DNA of 57,246 nucleotides from Syntrophobacteraceae bacterium (GTDB lineage Bacteria; Desulfobacterota; Syntrophobacteria; Syntrophobacterales; Syntrophobacteraceae): the NCBI GenBank assembly GCA_031292195.1, contig JARLHP010000220.1:1-57246 (forward strand), in the 5' to 3' direction. This document shows, piece after piece, positions 21,594 through 28,681 of this stretch (position 1 is its first letter; each line of letters opens with the position of its first letter). Below the pieces are notes generated by a model. That model had not been told where the DNA came from, did not search any database, and saw nothing but the letters and a program-made list of their open reading frames with translations. The translations under genes and the position numbers were made by a program.

Positions 21594-22691
21594 CTAGCGC
21601 GGTGCTTCATGCGGCACACAGTAGGCGCCTTCGGCAAGCAGGCCGACCGGTACGCGCATTCCCGGCTCTAAAGATGCGGAGAAGGCTTGCAGCTCACGCC
21701 GCGACAGGTAGGTTTTGAGCCGTTCTCCTCCTTCATGGCGCAGGGTCAGCGCTACGATGCCCGTACCGCTGCCCGGACGGATATCGCTAATGGTCAGGGT
21801 CCCCTGCCAGATATATTCCCGGGCGCTTCCAGCCGGGAACAGTTCGATGCTCCATCCGGGCAAAGTAAGGTAAACACGCCCGGGCGGATCGTCCATGCCG
21901 GCCGCCGGCTGCCTCAAATCCGCATAGCCCATTGAAGTAACCAGCCGTCCCTTCTCCACCCTCGCCTCAATCAGGTTTTCGATGCCCGTAAGTTCGGCGA
22001 CACTGCGGCTTCCCGGACGTCTACACATTTCATCGGGGGCGCCTTCCTGGAGGATCCGCCCATCTTTCATCACCGCCAGACGGTCGGATAACAGGAAGGC
22101 TTCCGACACATCGTGCGTGATGTGAATAATCGTTACTCCCAGTTCCTTGTGAACCCTTTTCAGTTCCCTTTTTATGCGGCTGCGAGTGGCGCGATCAAGG
22201 GCGCTCAACGGTTCGTCCAGCAGCAGCACGTAAGGCTCCATCACCAAGGCCCTGGCCAAGGCCACCCGCTGGCGCTCGCCACCGGAAAGCCGGCCGGGGC
22301 GCCGTTCGAGCAGCGGCTCAATTTCAAGAAAGGCGGCCATGCCTCCCACAGCCTTTTTGATGTCTCGTCCCGGGCTGCCTTTCAGCTTGAGCCCGAAGGC
22401 AATGTTATCGAAAACCGTGAGGTGTGGAAACAGGGCGTAATCCTGATAGACTATGCCCAGGCGCCTCTTTTCAGGCGCCAGGCGAGTGGCGTCTTCGCCC
22501 CGGATATAGATACGCCCGCTGTTTGGCGTGTGCACTCCGGCGATCGTCTCGAGAAGCACTGTTTTCCCCGTGCCCGTGGAACCCAGCAGCGCCAGGTATG
22601 TTCCGGGTTCCACGTGCAGGCGGATGTCCCTGAGGTGAAAGTCGCCAAGTTTTAAGCAAATATCTTCAAGTCTTAACACCCGCTCAATCAT
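21594..22691 (-). CDS. wtpC: Tungstate/molybdate ABC transporter ATP-binding protein
   Basis: A 365-residue ABC ATPase. Walker A is GSTGTGKT near 36, the signature LSGGERQRVALARAL near 135 and Walker B VLLLDEPLSALD near 157; the H-loop His follows in IIHITHDVSEAF. The C-terminal 100 residues form a TOBE-type regulatory domain, seen in ModC/WtpC/CysA proteins. Its start overlaps the end of the permease gene by 8 nt. It energises oxyanion uptake by the WtpAB partners. Substrate preference is inferred from WtpA and the tungsten enzyme downstream. Confidence 0.9.
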   Translation of the reverse strand: MIERVLRLEDICLKLGDFHLRDIRLHVEPGTYLALLGSTGTGKTVLLETIAGVHTPNSGRIYIRGEDATRLAPEKRRLGIVYQDYALFPHLTVFDNIAFGLKLKGSPGRDIKKAVGGMAAFLEIEPLLERRPGRLSGGERQRVALARALVMEPYVLLLDEPLSALDRATRSRIKRELKRVHKELGVTIIHITHDVSEAFLLSDRLAVMKDGRILQEGAPDEMCRRPGSRSVAELTGIENLIEARVEKGRLVTSMGYADLRQPAAGMDDPPGRVYLTLPGWSIELFPAGSAREYIWQGTLTISDIRPGSGTGIVALTLRHEGGERLKTYLSRRELQAFSASLEPGMRVPVGLLAEGAYCVPHEAPR

Positions 22692-23457
22692 CCCTTTTCT
22701 GCGTTGCCAGCCAGCGGAGCACGGAAAAAATAGTCAAACACAGAAGGATCAAAATCGAAGTCACGGGAACAGCGTACTTGAGTCCGTAATTTTCGAAACG
22801 CTCCCAGATCAAAATGGGGGCCACCATGGGGTGATAGGTCAGCATTACCACCGCCCCGAATTCGGCGATACCTCTTGCCCACATCATAATGGCGCCGGAG
22901 AGGATCGAGCGCCAGGACAGCGGCAGACTGACCTTGAAAAATGTCTGCCACGGCGAGGCCCCCAGGGTCCTCGCCACCCGTTCCAGGCGTGGATCGACAG
23001 CCAGAAAGCCGTCCCTGGCGGCATTGACCAGAAAAGGCAACGATACAAAGGCCATGGCCAGACTGATGCCCGCAACTGTGCCTGCAAAAGTGATTCCGAC
23101 CGCGGCAAACATCTTGCCAATCAAAAACTCGCGTCCATATACCATCAGCAGCGCAATGCCCGCGGCGGTATGCGGAATCATCACCGGCAAATCGATAAGC
23201 CCCTGGACGATAGTCTTTCCCGGGAAATCCCAGCGAGCCAGCCCATAGGCCAGGGGCACTCCCAGGAAAATGCAGCTCAGCGTGGCCCACAAGGCTGCCC
23301 GCAGAGTCAAAAGGATCGAGGAAATAACCTCCGGGTCGCCCACCGTTGTTCGCAAAAGAGAGGGCGCGGCCGCCAGGAGCACCCTCAGCAGCGGCGCCAC
23401 TATGATCAGAACCAGCAGTCCGCCCAGAGTGGATATAACGATCTTGAAACTTTTCAT
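22684..23457 (-). CDS. wtpB: Tungstate/molybdate ABC transporter permease
   Basis: A 257-residue permease with six predicted helices. The cytoplasmic EAA loop, which contacts the ATPase, is visible as RVARTLGASPWQTFFKVSLP (about 160-180). It belongs to the ModB/WtpB/CysT group. Its start overlaps the wtpA stop by 4 nt, so the operon is wtpA-wtpB-wtpC reading leftward. Confidence 0.9.
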   Translation of the reverse strand: MKSFKIVISTLGGLLVLIIVAPLLRVLLAAAPSLLRTTVGDPEVISSILLTLRAALWATLSCIFLGVPLAYGLARWDFPGKTIVQGLIDLPVMIPHTAAGIALLMVYGREFLIGKMFAAVGITFAGTVAGISLAMAFVSLPFLVNAARDGFLAVDPRLERVARTLGASPWQTFFKVSLPLSWRSILSGAIMMWARGIAEFGAVVMLTYHPMVAPILIWERFENYGLKYAVPVTSILILLCLTIFSVLRWLATQKRDD

Positions 23458-24428
23458 TTAACCAGCGGTTTGAGCTCGGAGGGCAACTGAGCCGTGTCTC
23501 CCGAAACGCGCGCCGGATAAATCGCCTTCTGTCCGTTTTTCTCCATGATGGCGCGACCCTCGGGTCCCAGGAGGAAAGCCACGAATTTAACCGCCCACTC
23601 CCGGTTCGGGGCGTTTTTGGGGATCGTAAGGCCGTAGACCATCGGCGCCCCTCTCACCTCCATAAAGGACCCCGGGGTCTTGCCGGAAATCTTGAGTGAA
23701 GCCTGCTTGTAAAAGTCGGCCTCCGCGGGAGAGCCCAGGTTGATTTTATCGGGAAGCGAGACATACGGCATATGGTGCTGTTCGCAAACGGACTTGTAAA
23801 TAAACAGGTAGTCGATCTGACCTGCCTCCAGAAGACCGATCAGGTCGGTCTCTTTGGGACGAATGTTCGCGGGCGGACAGTTGGCTACCAGTTCCTTATA
23901 AAGTCCGGGGGTCTTGTAGTATTTTTCAGCCAACTGCCAGGTGAGCATGCTCCTGTACCCGCAAGGGTCGGCGTTCGGGTCGGAATGAGCGTACTGCACT
24001 CCTTTTTTCAGGAGTATTTTGTACCAGTTCCCGCTGTTGATCTCCTTGGCATATTTTGAATCGGGCCGGTACATTATGGCCATTTCATTGGTGACGAAAT
24101 GAATGTCCCAGGACGCAAATTTGGGAATCAACAGAGTGTCGATAACGAAGTCGTCGGCCGAAGCCATGATATCGCAAGGTTTTTTCAGGTCCGTGATCTT
24201 TCGTGCGCAAATCCGAGACCCCGCGGCCTCCCTTAACACCTCTACATCCGGGTACTTCTTGTTGAAGGCTTCAGACACCTCTTTGAGTGGAATGGACAAG
24301 GAACCGGCATTGAAGATGATGATTTTCCCACCGGCTTGCGCCCATGACGGAACGGCGGCAAGGGCTATGAAAACAAAGCTCGCCAGAAGCACAAAACCAC
24401 AATTTTGCAGAAATCCGGTCTCCCTCAT
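23454..24428 (-). CDS. wtpA: Tungstate/molybdate-binding protein
   Basis: A 324-residue periplasmic oxyanion-binding protein. The signal peptide covers about residues 1-32 (hydrophobic run ending PSWAQA). The start of the mature protein, GKIIIFNAGSLSIPLKEVSEA, and the segment CDIMASADDFVID are those of the WtpA/ModA family. WtpA proteins bind tungstate tightly by octahedral coordination through carboxylates; I infer tungstate because an AOR-family enzyme and pterin cofactor genes follow. AGGAG lies 5 nt before ATG. Confidence 0.9.
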   Translation of the reverse strand: MRETGFLQNCGFVLLASFVFIALAAVPSWAQAGGKIIIFNAGSLSIPLKEVSEAFNKKYPDVEVLREAAGSRICARKITDLKKPCDIMASADDFVIDTLLIPKFASWDIHFVTNEMAIMYRPDSKYAKEINSGNWYKILLKKGVQYAHSDPNADPCGYRSMLTWQLAEKYYKTPGLYKELVANCPPANIRPKETDLIGLLEAGQIDYLFIYKSVCEQHHMPYVSLPDKINLGSPAEADFYKQASLKISGKTPGSFMEVRGAPMVYGLTIPKNAPNREWAVKFVAFLLGPEGRAIMEKNGQKAIYPARVSGDTAQLPSELKPLVK

Positions 24429-24479
24429 GCTCTCTCCTTATCTTTGTCCTTGACGGTCTATATCAACCTGCTGAAAAAA

Positions 24480-24508
24480 TCCTTACTTGGCGACCGGCTA
24501 ATTGTCAA
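24480..24508 (-). promoter_or_regulatory. Candidate promoter of wtpABC
   Basis: On the minus strand TTGACA (24508-24503), 17-bp spacer, TAAGGA (24485-24480), about 50 bp upstream of wtpA. The -35 is perfect and the -10 weak, which would suit an activated or repressed promoter. Confidence 0.4.
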
Positions 24509-24623
24509 TAGAATCCACCCGGCTTTCAGGTGTATTCTGTTCTGGAAACAATCTTCTGTAAGGTTCGTCGGTTAGGCTTTATTCTGATCGCCCGTTCTTT
24601 TCGTTCTCTCGGTATGTCTTCTC

Positions 24624-24661
24624 GGCGGTCTCTGCGCCTCTGCGGTGGATTTCTTTTTTTA
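24624..24661 (+). repeat. CTCTGTG-type dispersed repeat, copy 1
   Basis: A motif of the form TCTCTGCGCCTCTGCGGTGG followed by ATTTC and a T run. Similar stretches occur at 33767-33800 and 34994-35033, always on the plus strand next to gene ends. Here it overlaps the 3' end of the qmoA-like gene by three bases. Confidence 0.6.
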
Positions 24662-25924
24662 CCTCCCGCAAGCCTGGATAGCGCGAAGAACGGCGGAGCT
24701 CGCCCCCTGAACGCTAGAGGCGACGTCGCAGGGACTTATGGCGCACCCGGCGCCGAATATACCCGGGATATCCCCCTTGGCCGGGATGAAACCGTAGTCA
24801 TCGTATGCCACTGGAGCAGGGATTTTGTCCTTGGCTGTGTTCGGAACCAGCCCCGCGGCAAGGACCACCAGATCGAACTCATCCGGAAATATTTTTGGAG
24901 CACCCTGGTTTTCAACGCCGACCCTGAGCAGGCCGGTTTCGGGGTTTTCAGTGATTTGCCCTGTTTTTCCTCTTAAAAGGGTAATCCCCTCCTCCTGCTT
25001 AATTCTTTGGAAGTAGGCCTCATATCGGCCGGGAATACGCATGTCTATGTAAAAAATGACAACATCGGCTTTCGGTGTCTGCTTGCGCATATAAATCGCC
25101 TGTTTGAGAGTGGCCAGACAGCATACCCCCGAGCAATAGCGCAGAAAGTTTTCATCCCGGGATCCCGCGCACTGAACGAATGCAATCCTTCTGACAGCCT
25201 TTCCGTCCGAAGGTCTCAATACGATGCCTCCGGTCGGTCCGTTTCGGGATGCGAGTCTTTCCAGGATCACATTGGTAACCACGTTCGGGTGCTTCCGGAC
25301 GCCATGGCCGAAGATGGCGGAAACATCGAAGGGCGCCCATCCGGTGGCCCAAATTATGGCGCCCACTTTTACCTCGATGATCCGAGAGGCCATATCCAGC
25401 TCCACAGCCCCATAGTCACAGGCCGCTTGGACCGCCGCGGCCTCAGGCGTGGCGATGATCCGCGGGTCTATCACGTAGCGCATCGGGTAGGCGAATTCGT
25501 GTGGAAGGTAGGCGGCCCTCATGGTGTTTAAACCGTAATTGAAAGGGTTCGGGATTTCGGTAACGGCCACCCGGGAGCATTTTCCGCAGGCCGTGCACCT
25601 TTCATTCACATACCGGGGATTGCTCCGGATGGAGACCGTAAAATCGCCCGCCACTCCTTCGATCTTTTCCACTTCCGACAGTGTCATTACCCGTATGAGC
25701 GGGTTGTCACGAATGCGGCGGAAATTGATTTCAAGACCGCATTGCGGCGGACAAAACTTGGGAAAGTACTTCTTCATGCCGGCAACACGCCCGCCCAGAG
25801 AGGCTTCCCGCTCCACCAGGATTACGCCAAAACCTGCTTCGGCGGCTTCCACGGCCGCGCTTAGTCCCGCCATGCCACCCCCGGCGACAAGAATCGTCCG
25901 GCTTCCATCCCGAGTATTACCCAT
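24659..25924 (-). CDS. qmoA: QmoA/HdrA-like flavoprotein, stand-alone
   Basis: A 421-residue FAD protein related to HdrA and closest in features to QmoA of the quinone-interacting complex. The N-terminal FAD fold has VAGGGMAGLSAAVEAAEAGF. It is followed by the CPPQCGLEINFRRIR segment near 60 and an iron-sulfur-like CTACGKC near 110 in which the usual fourth cysteine is not evident. The phrase FVQCAGSRDENFLRYCSGVCC near 250 is strongly QmoA/HdrA-like. In sulfate reducers QmoA works with QmoB, QmoC and Apr; none are in this window. It is divergent from moeA with 140 bp between. Partner and role are therefore open. Confidence 0.8.
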   Translation of the reverse strand: MGNTRDGSRTILVAGGGMAGLSAAVEAAEAGFGVILVEREASLGGRVAGMKKYFPKFCPPQCGLEINFRRIRDNPLIRVMTLSEVEKIEGVAGDFTVSIRSNPRYVNERCTACGKCSRVAVTEIPNPFNYGLNTMRAAYLPHEFAYPMRYVIDPRIIATPEAAAVQAACDYGAVELDMASRIIEVKVGAIIWATGWAPFDVSAIFGHGVRKHPNVVTNVILERLASRNGPTGGIVLRPSDGKAVRRIAFVQCAGSRDENFLRYCSGVCCLATLKQAIYMRKQTPKADVVIFYIDMRIPGRYEAYFQRIKQEEGITLLRGKTGQITENPETGLLRVGVENQGAPKIFPDEFDLVVLAAGLVPNTAKDKIPAPVAYDDYGFIPAKGDIPGIFGAGCAISPCDVASSVQGASSAVLRAIQACGR

Positions 25925-26063
25925 TGAAATTCTTTCCGGTTTTACAGAGTGTAGACTTCGATATACGAGATTGCTTATCCCTCAAGGAAGCAGTTAATAT
26001 ATAAACGAGAATGTTCAAAGCGGCAATATTCCACCAGTTCACCCCGGGGAATGGAATCTGGAC

Positions 26064-27320
26064 ATGAATAATTTTCTTAAAGTAAAAACGGCCGAAGAAG
26101 TCTTGAGGATGATAGAGAGCTTCGAACCCCTGGGTTCAGAAAAAGTCGATCTCTATTCCGCGGTGGGGCGCATTCTGGCCGAGGTGATTACCGCCCCCGA
26201 GTCCGTTCCTCATTTCGACCGCTCGGTAATGGATGGTTTCGCCGTAAGGGCGCGGGACACTTTCGGGGCCTCCGAATCTCAGCCGGCCCTCCTGCAGGTG
26301 GGGGGAGAGGTTAGAATGGGGGAGGCTTCATCGTTGGCGGTCGAACCCGGAAACGCCATAGCTATTCCCACTGGCGGCATGCTTCCAGCCGGAGCCGATG
26401 CGGTGGTCATGGTGGAACATACCGGAAGACTTGACGATGAGACCATCGAGGTCATGAAGCCGGTGGCCCCGGGAGAAAACGTCCTGATGGCGGGAGAGGA
26501 CATCCGGTCCGAAGATCTTATGTTTTCCGCCGGAAAGCTTTTACGGCCCCAGGATATCGGGGCTCTCGCGGCCCTGGGAATCGACTTCGTTTCGGTCTAT
26601 CGCAAGCCCCGCGTCGCCATCCTCTCGACCGGTGACGAAATAGTGCCGGTCCCCACCAGCCCGCTGCCACCGGGTAAAATCCGGGACATCAATTCTTTTA
26701 CGCTCTCGGCGCAAGTATCGGAGGTTGGAGCCATTACGGGAACTGTCGAGCTGGTCGGCGACGATCTGGATTCGCTTGTCGATGCGTGCCGTCGGGCCTT
26801 GGATCACCACGATGTCATACTCATCTCCGGGGGAAGCTCGGTAGGCGTAAGGGACTTGACCGTTTCCATCCTGGATTTTCTTCCGCAGGCCCAACTGCTC
26901 GTCCACGGGGTGGCCGTGCGCCCCGGAAAACCGACCATACTGGCCAAGTCGGGCAAAAAGATCCTCTGGGGCTTGCCGGGACATCCAATATCCGCCATGA
27001 CCATCTGTAGAACGTTTGTCTTGCCCTGCCTATACAGTCTGCAGGGTCTCAAAGAAAAATCGGACTGGAACGATCTGGGCACAGGGCAGGCGGTGCTCAC
27101 CCGAAAGCTCCCATCGGTCCACGGCCGGACCGATTACGTCCCGGTGGTTTTGAGCAAATCAACCGAAGGCCTCGCCGCAACCCCAATATTTGGAAAATCG
27201 GCCATGATCGGCGTTCTGACCAAGTCCGATGGATACGTCATCGTTCCCCAACACGTCGAAGGACTGGATGCCGGCTCAGCGGTCAGGGTCCATTTTTTTC
27301 ACTCCAACTTCGGCAGATGA
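26064..27320 (+). CDS. moeA: Molybdopterin molybdenumtransferase MoeA
   Basis: A 418-residue MoeA that inserts Mo (or W) into adenylylated molybdopterin. Diagnostic segments are PHFDRSVMDGFAVRARD near 52, GGMLPAGADAVVMVEHT near 110, the STGDEIVP loop near 190, SGGSSVGVRDLTVSILD near 255 and the GLPGHPISAMTICRTFVLP loop near 312. The C-terminal domain IV is present, so the length is normal. First gene of a moeA-moaD-moeB operon; a MoeA-containing fusion follows downstream, and the pair may serve Mo and W separately. Confidence 0.95.
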   Translation: MNNFLKVKTAEEVLRMIESFEPLGSEKVDLYSAVGRILAEVITAPESVPHFDRSVMDGFAVRARDTFGASESQPALLQVGGEVRMGEASSLAVEPGNAIAIPTGGMLPAGADAVVMVEHTGRLDDETIEVMKPVAPGENVLMAGEDIRSEDLMFSAGKLLRPQDIGALAALGIDFVSVYRKPRVAILSTGDEIVPVPTSPLPPGKIRDINSFTLSAQVSEVGAITGTVELVGDDLDSLVDACRRALDHHDVILISGGSSVGVRDLTVSILDFLPQAQLLVHGVAVRPGKPTILAKSGKKILWGLPGHPISAMTICRTFVLPCLYSLQGLKEKSDWNDLGTGQAVLTRKLPSVHGRTDYVPVVLSKSTEGLAATPIFGKSAMIGVLTKSDGYVIVPQHVEGLDAGSAVRVHFFHSNFGR

Positions 27321-27365
27321 GGCTTCTCATCCGGGTCTCACGATTCGACCAGGAGTAAAATCCCT

Positions 27366-27602
27366 ATGCGAGTAGAACTCCGTTTGTACGCCACCCTGAG
27401 GCGATTTGCTCCCAATGCTGAAGGCGGCGCGCTTTTTGTCGAAATGCCCGAGGGCGCCTCGGCGGCTGATCTAATCGCCAAAGTTAAAGTCGATGCCGGT
27501 GAGGTTCACATACTTATGGTCAACGGCAGGAGCAGCCCTTTTGTACAAAGACTGGCCGAAGGCGATCGCATTGGTTTGTTCCCTGCCATAGGCGGTGGCT
27601 GA
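27366..27602 (+). CDS. moaD: MoaD/ThiS-family sulfur carrier
   Basis: A 78-residue beta-grasp protein ending in GGG; the C-terminal Gly-Gly is the site of adenylylation and thiocarboxylation that supplies the dithiolene sulfur of molybdopterin. The core MVNGRSSPFVQRLAEGDRI is typical. CAGGAG lies upstream of the ATG. Its stop overlaps the start of the E1-like gene (TGATG), its activating partner. In archaea and anaerobes a second MoaD is often linked to tungsten enzymes. Confidence 0.88.
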   Translation: MRVELRLYATLRRFAPNAEGGALFVEMPEGASAADLIAKVKVDAGEVHILMVNGRSSPFVQRLAEGDRIGLFPAIGGG

Positions 27603-28330
27603 TGGCCGGCAAAGATTCACTCGCATTGCTTGAAAGGGGCGAAATTCCGCCGAGATACCAAAGGAATTCGGGGACCATCGGCATCGCCGGACAAATACGT
27701 CTGCTCCAGGCCAGGGTCGCCGTGGTCGGTGCGGGCGGCTTGGGCGGAAATGTCATAGAACTGCTTGCCAGGCAAGGAGTGGGGTTTATCCGCATTATTG
27801 ACGGTGACCGCTTTGAACCGCACAATCTCAACCGGCAGTTGTTTGCCACCCACCACACCCTCGGGATGAACAAAGCGCTGGTCGCCGCGGCAAGGGTGGC
27901 CGAGGTAAATTCCGATGTCCAAACTCACGCCATCCCGGAGATGCTGGCGGAACACAATGCGGAGACATTGCTCGATGGAATGGAGGTCGTTGTCGACGCC
28001 CTGGATTCCATAGCCTGCCGCCTGCTGCTCTCCCAAACCGCACAGAAGCTGAAAATTCCGCTGGTGCACGCCGCTATCGCCGGTTTCACCGGCCAAGTCG
28101 GAACCATATTGCCCGATGGGCCCGGACTCGACAAAGTCTACCCCACAAACATCCCGTCCGGGAAGGGAATCGAAACCCTATTGGGTACCCCTGGGCCCAC
28201 GCCCGCCCTTGCCGCCGCTATTCAAACCCAGGAGGTCGTCAAGATTCTTACCGGAATCGGCCAAACCCTTGCCGGCAAGTTGTTCTATTTCGATATCGGG
28301 CTAAACATTTATGAAATACTGTTGCTTTAA
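27602..28330 (+). CDS. moeB: MoeB/ThiF-family E1-like adenylyltransferase
   Basis: A 242-residue ATP-binding E1-like enzyme that adenylylates the C-terminus of the adjacent MoaD. The nucleotide loop is VVGAGGLGGNVIELLARQG near 40, followed by DGDRFEPHNLNRQLF with the conserved Asp, Asn and Arg. Unlike most MoeB proteins it shows no CxxC zinc motifs, so it belongs to the zinc-free group. It overlaps moaD by one base. Confidence 0.9.
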   Translation: MAGKDSLALLERGEIPPRYQRNSGTIGIAGQIRLLQARVAVVGAGGLGGNVIELLARQGVGFIRIIDGDRFEPHNLNRQLFATHHTLGMNKALVAAARVAEVNSDVQTHAIPEMLAEHNAETLLDGMEVVVDALDSIACRLLLSQTAQKLKIPLVHAAIAGFTGQVGTILPDGPGLDKVYPTNIPSGKGIETLLGTPGPTPALAAAIQTQEVVKILTGIGQTLAGKLFYFDIGLNIYEILLL

Positions 28331-28372
28331 TACCAAAATGCAAAGAACTAAAAGGTGCAAAGAACTAAAAGC

Positions 28373-28393
28373 GCAGGGCGGTGTCCGCCCTGC
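28373..28393 (+). terminator. Perfect hairpin after moeB
   Basis: GCAGGGCGG-tgt-CCGCCCTGC, 9 bp with a 3-nt loop, 43 bp after the moeB stop. It lacks a T run, so it may be a pause site, an mRNA-stabilising stem or a repeat element. Confidence 0.4.
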
Positions 28394-28474
28394 ACCGGCC
28401 TGATGCATCGCGCCGTTGACGCGATATGAAAGCGGGACCTCGAGTCGCGCCCGGGCGCCGGCGCTCTGCATCCT

Positions 28475-28518
28475 GCGGGGGTGCGGGGGGCTCATGTCCC
28501 CCCAACCCCCGCTCTTTT
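28475..28518 (+). terminator. G/C-run hairpin with T tail
   Basis: GCGGGGG...GGGGGG paired with CCCCCC...CCCCCGC around a CTCATGT loop, followed by TCTTTT. It is consistent with intrinsic termination of the moeA-moaD-moeB operon. A comparable C/G-run hairpin with T tail occurs at 51598-51627. Confidence 0.55.
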
Positions 28519-28606
28519 GATGAACAGCGCCACAGACCATGAACACTTTGTATAAAAGGGGTGATTTTCCACCCTGTGCGGCGGGGCATGGCGCTGGAAC
28601 AATAGG

Positions 28607-28649
28607 CACGTTGTGTAGAAAGCGGTTGATTTCCAGCCTTTACAACGTG
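28607..28649. promoter_or_regulatory. Inverted repeat upstream of the HTH-MoeA-PBP gene
   Basis: Arms CACGTTGT-gtag-AAAG (28607-28622) and CTTTACAACGTG (28638-28649). The word GTGTAGAA also recurs directly (28613 and 28647). The site ends 32 bp before the gene start and may be its operator, possibly bound by the protein's own N-terminal helix-turn-helix. Confidence 0.45.
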
Positions 28650-28681
28650 TAGAATGTAACCGATGGGGAGCTTAGAACTCT

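Larger units (their letters stand above)
28331..28681. other. Intergenic region rich in hairpins upstream of the MoeA fusion
   Basis: No gene. From left to right: a direct repeat TGCAAAGAACTAAAA (twice, 28339-28370), a perfect 9-bp hairpin (28373-28393), a G/C-run hairpin followed by TCTTTT (28475-28518), and a 12-bp inverted repeat just upstream of the next gene (28607-28649). The first structures can end the moeA-moaD-moeB transcript and the last may control the fusion gene. Confidence 0.6.
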
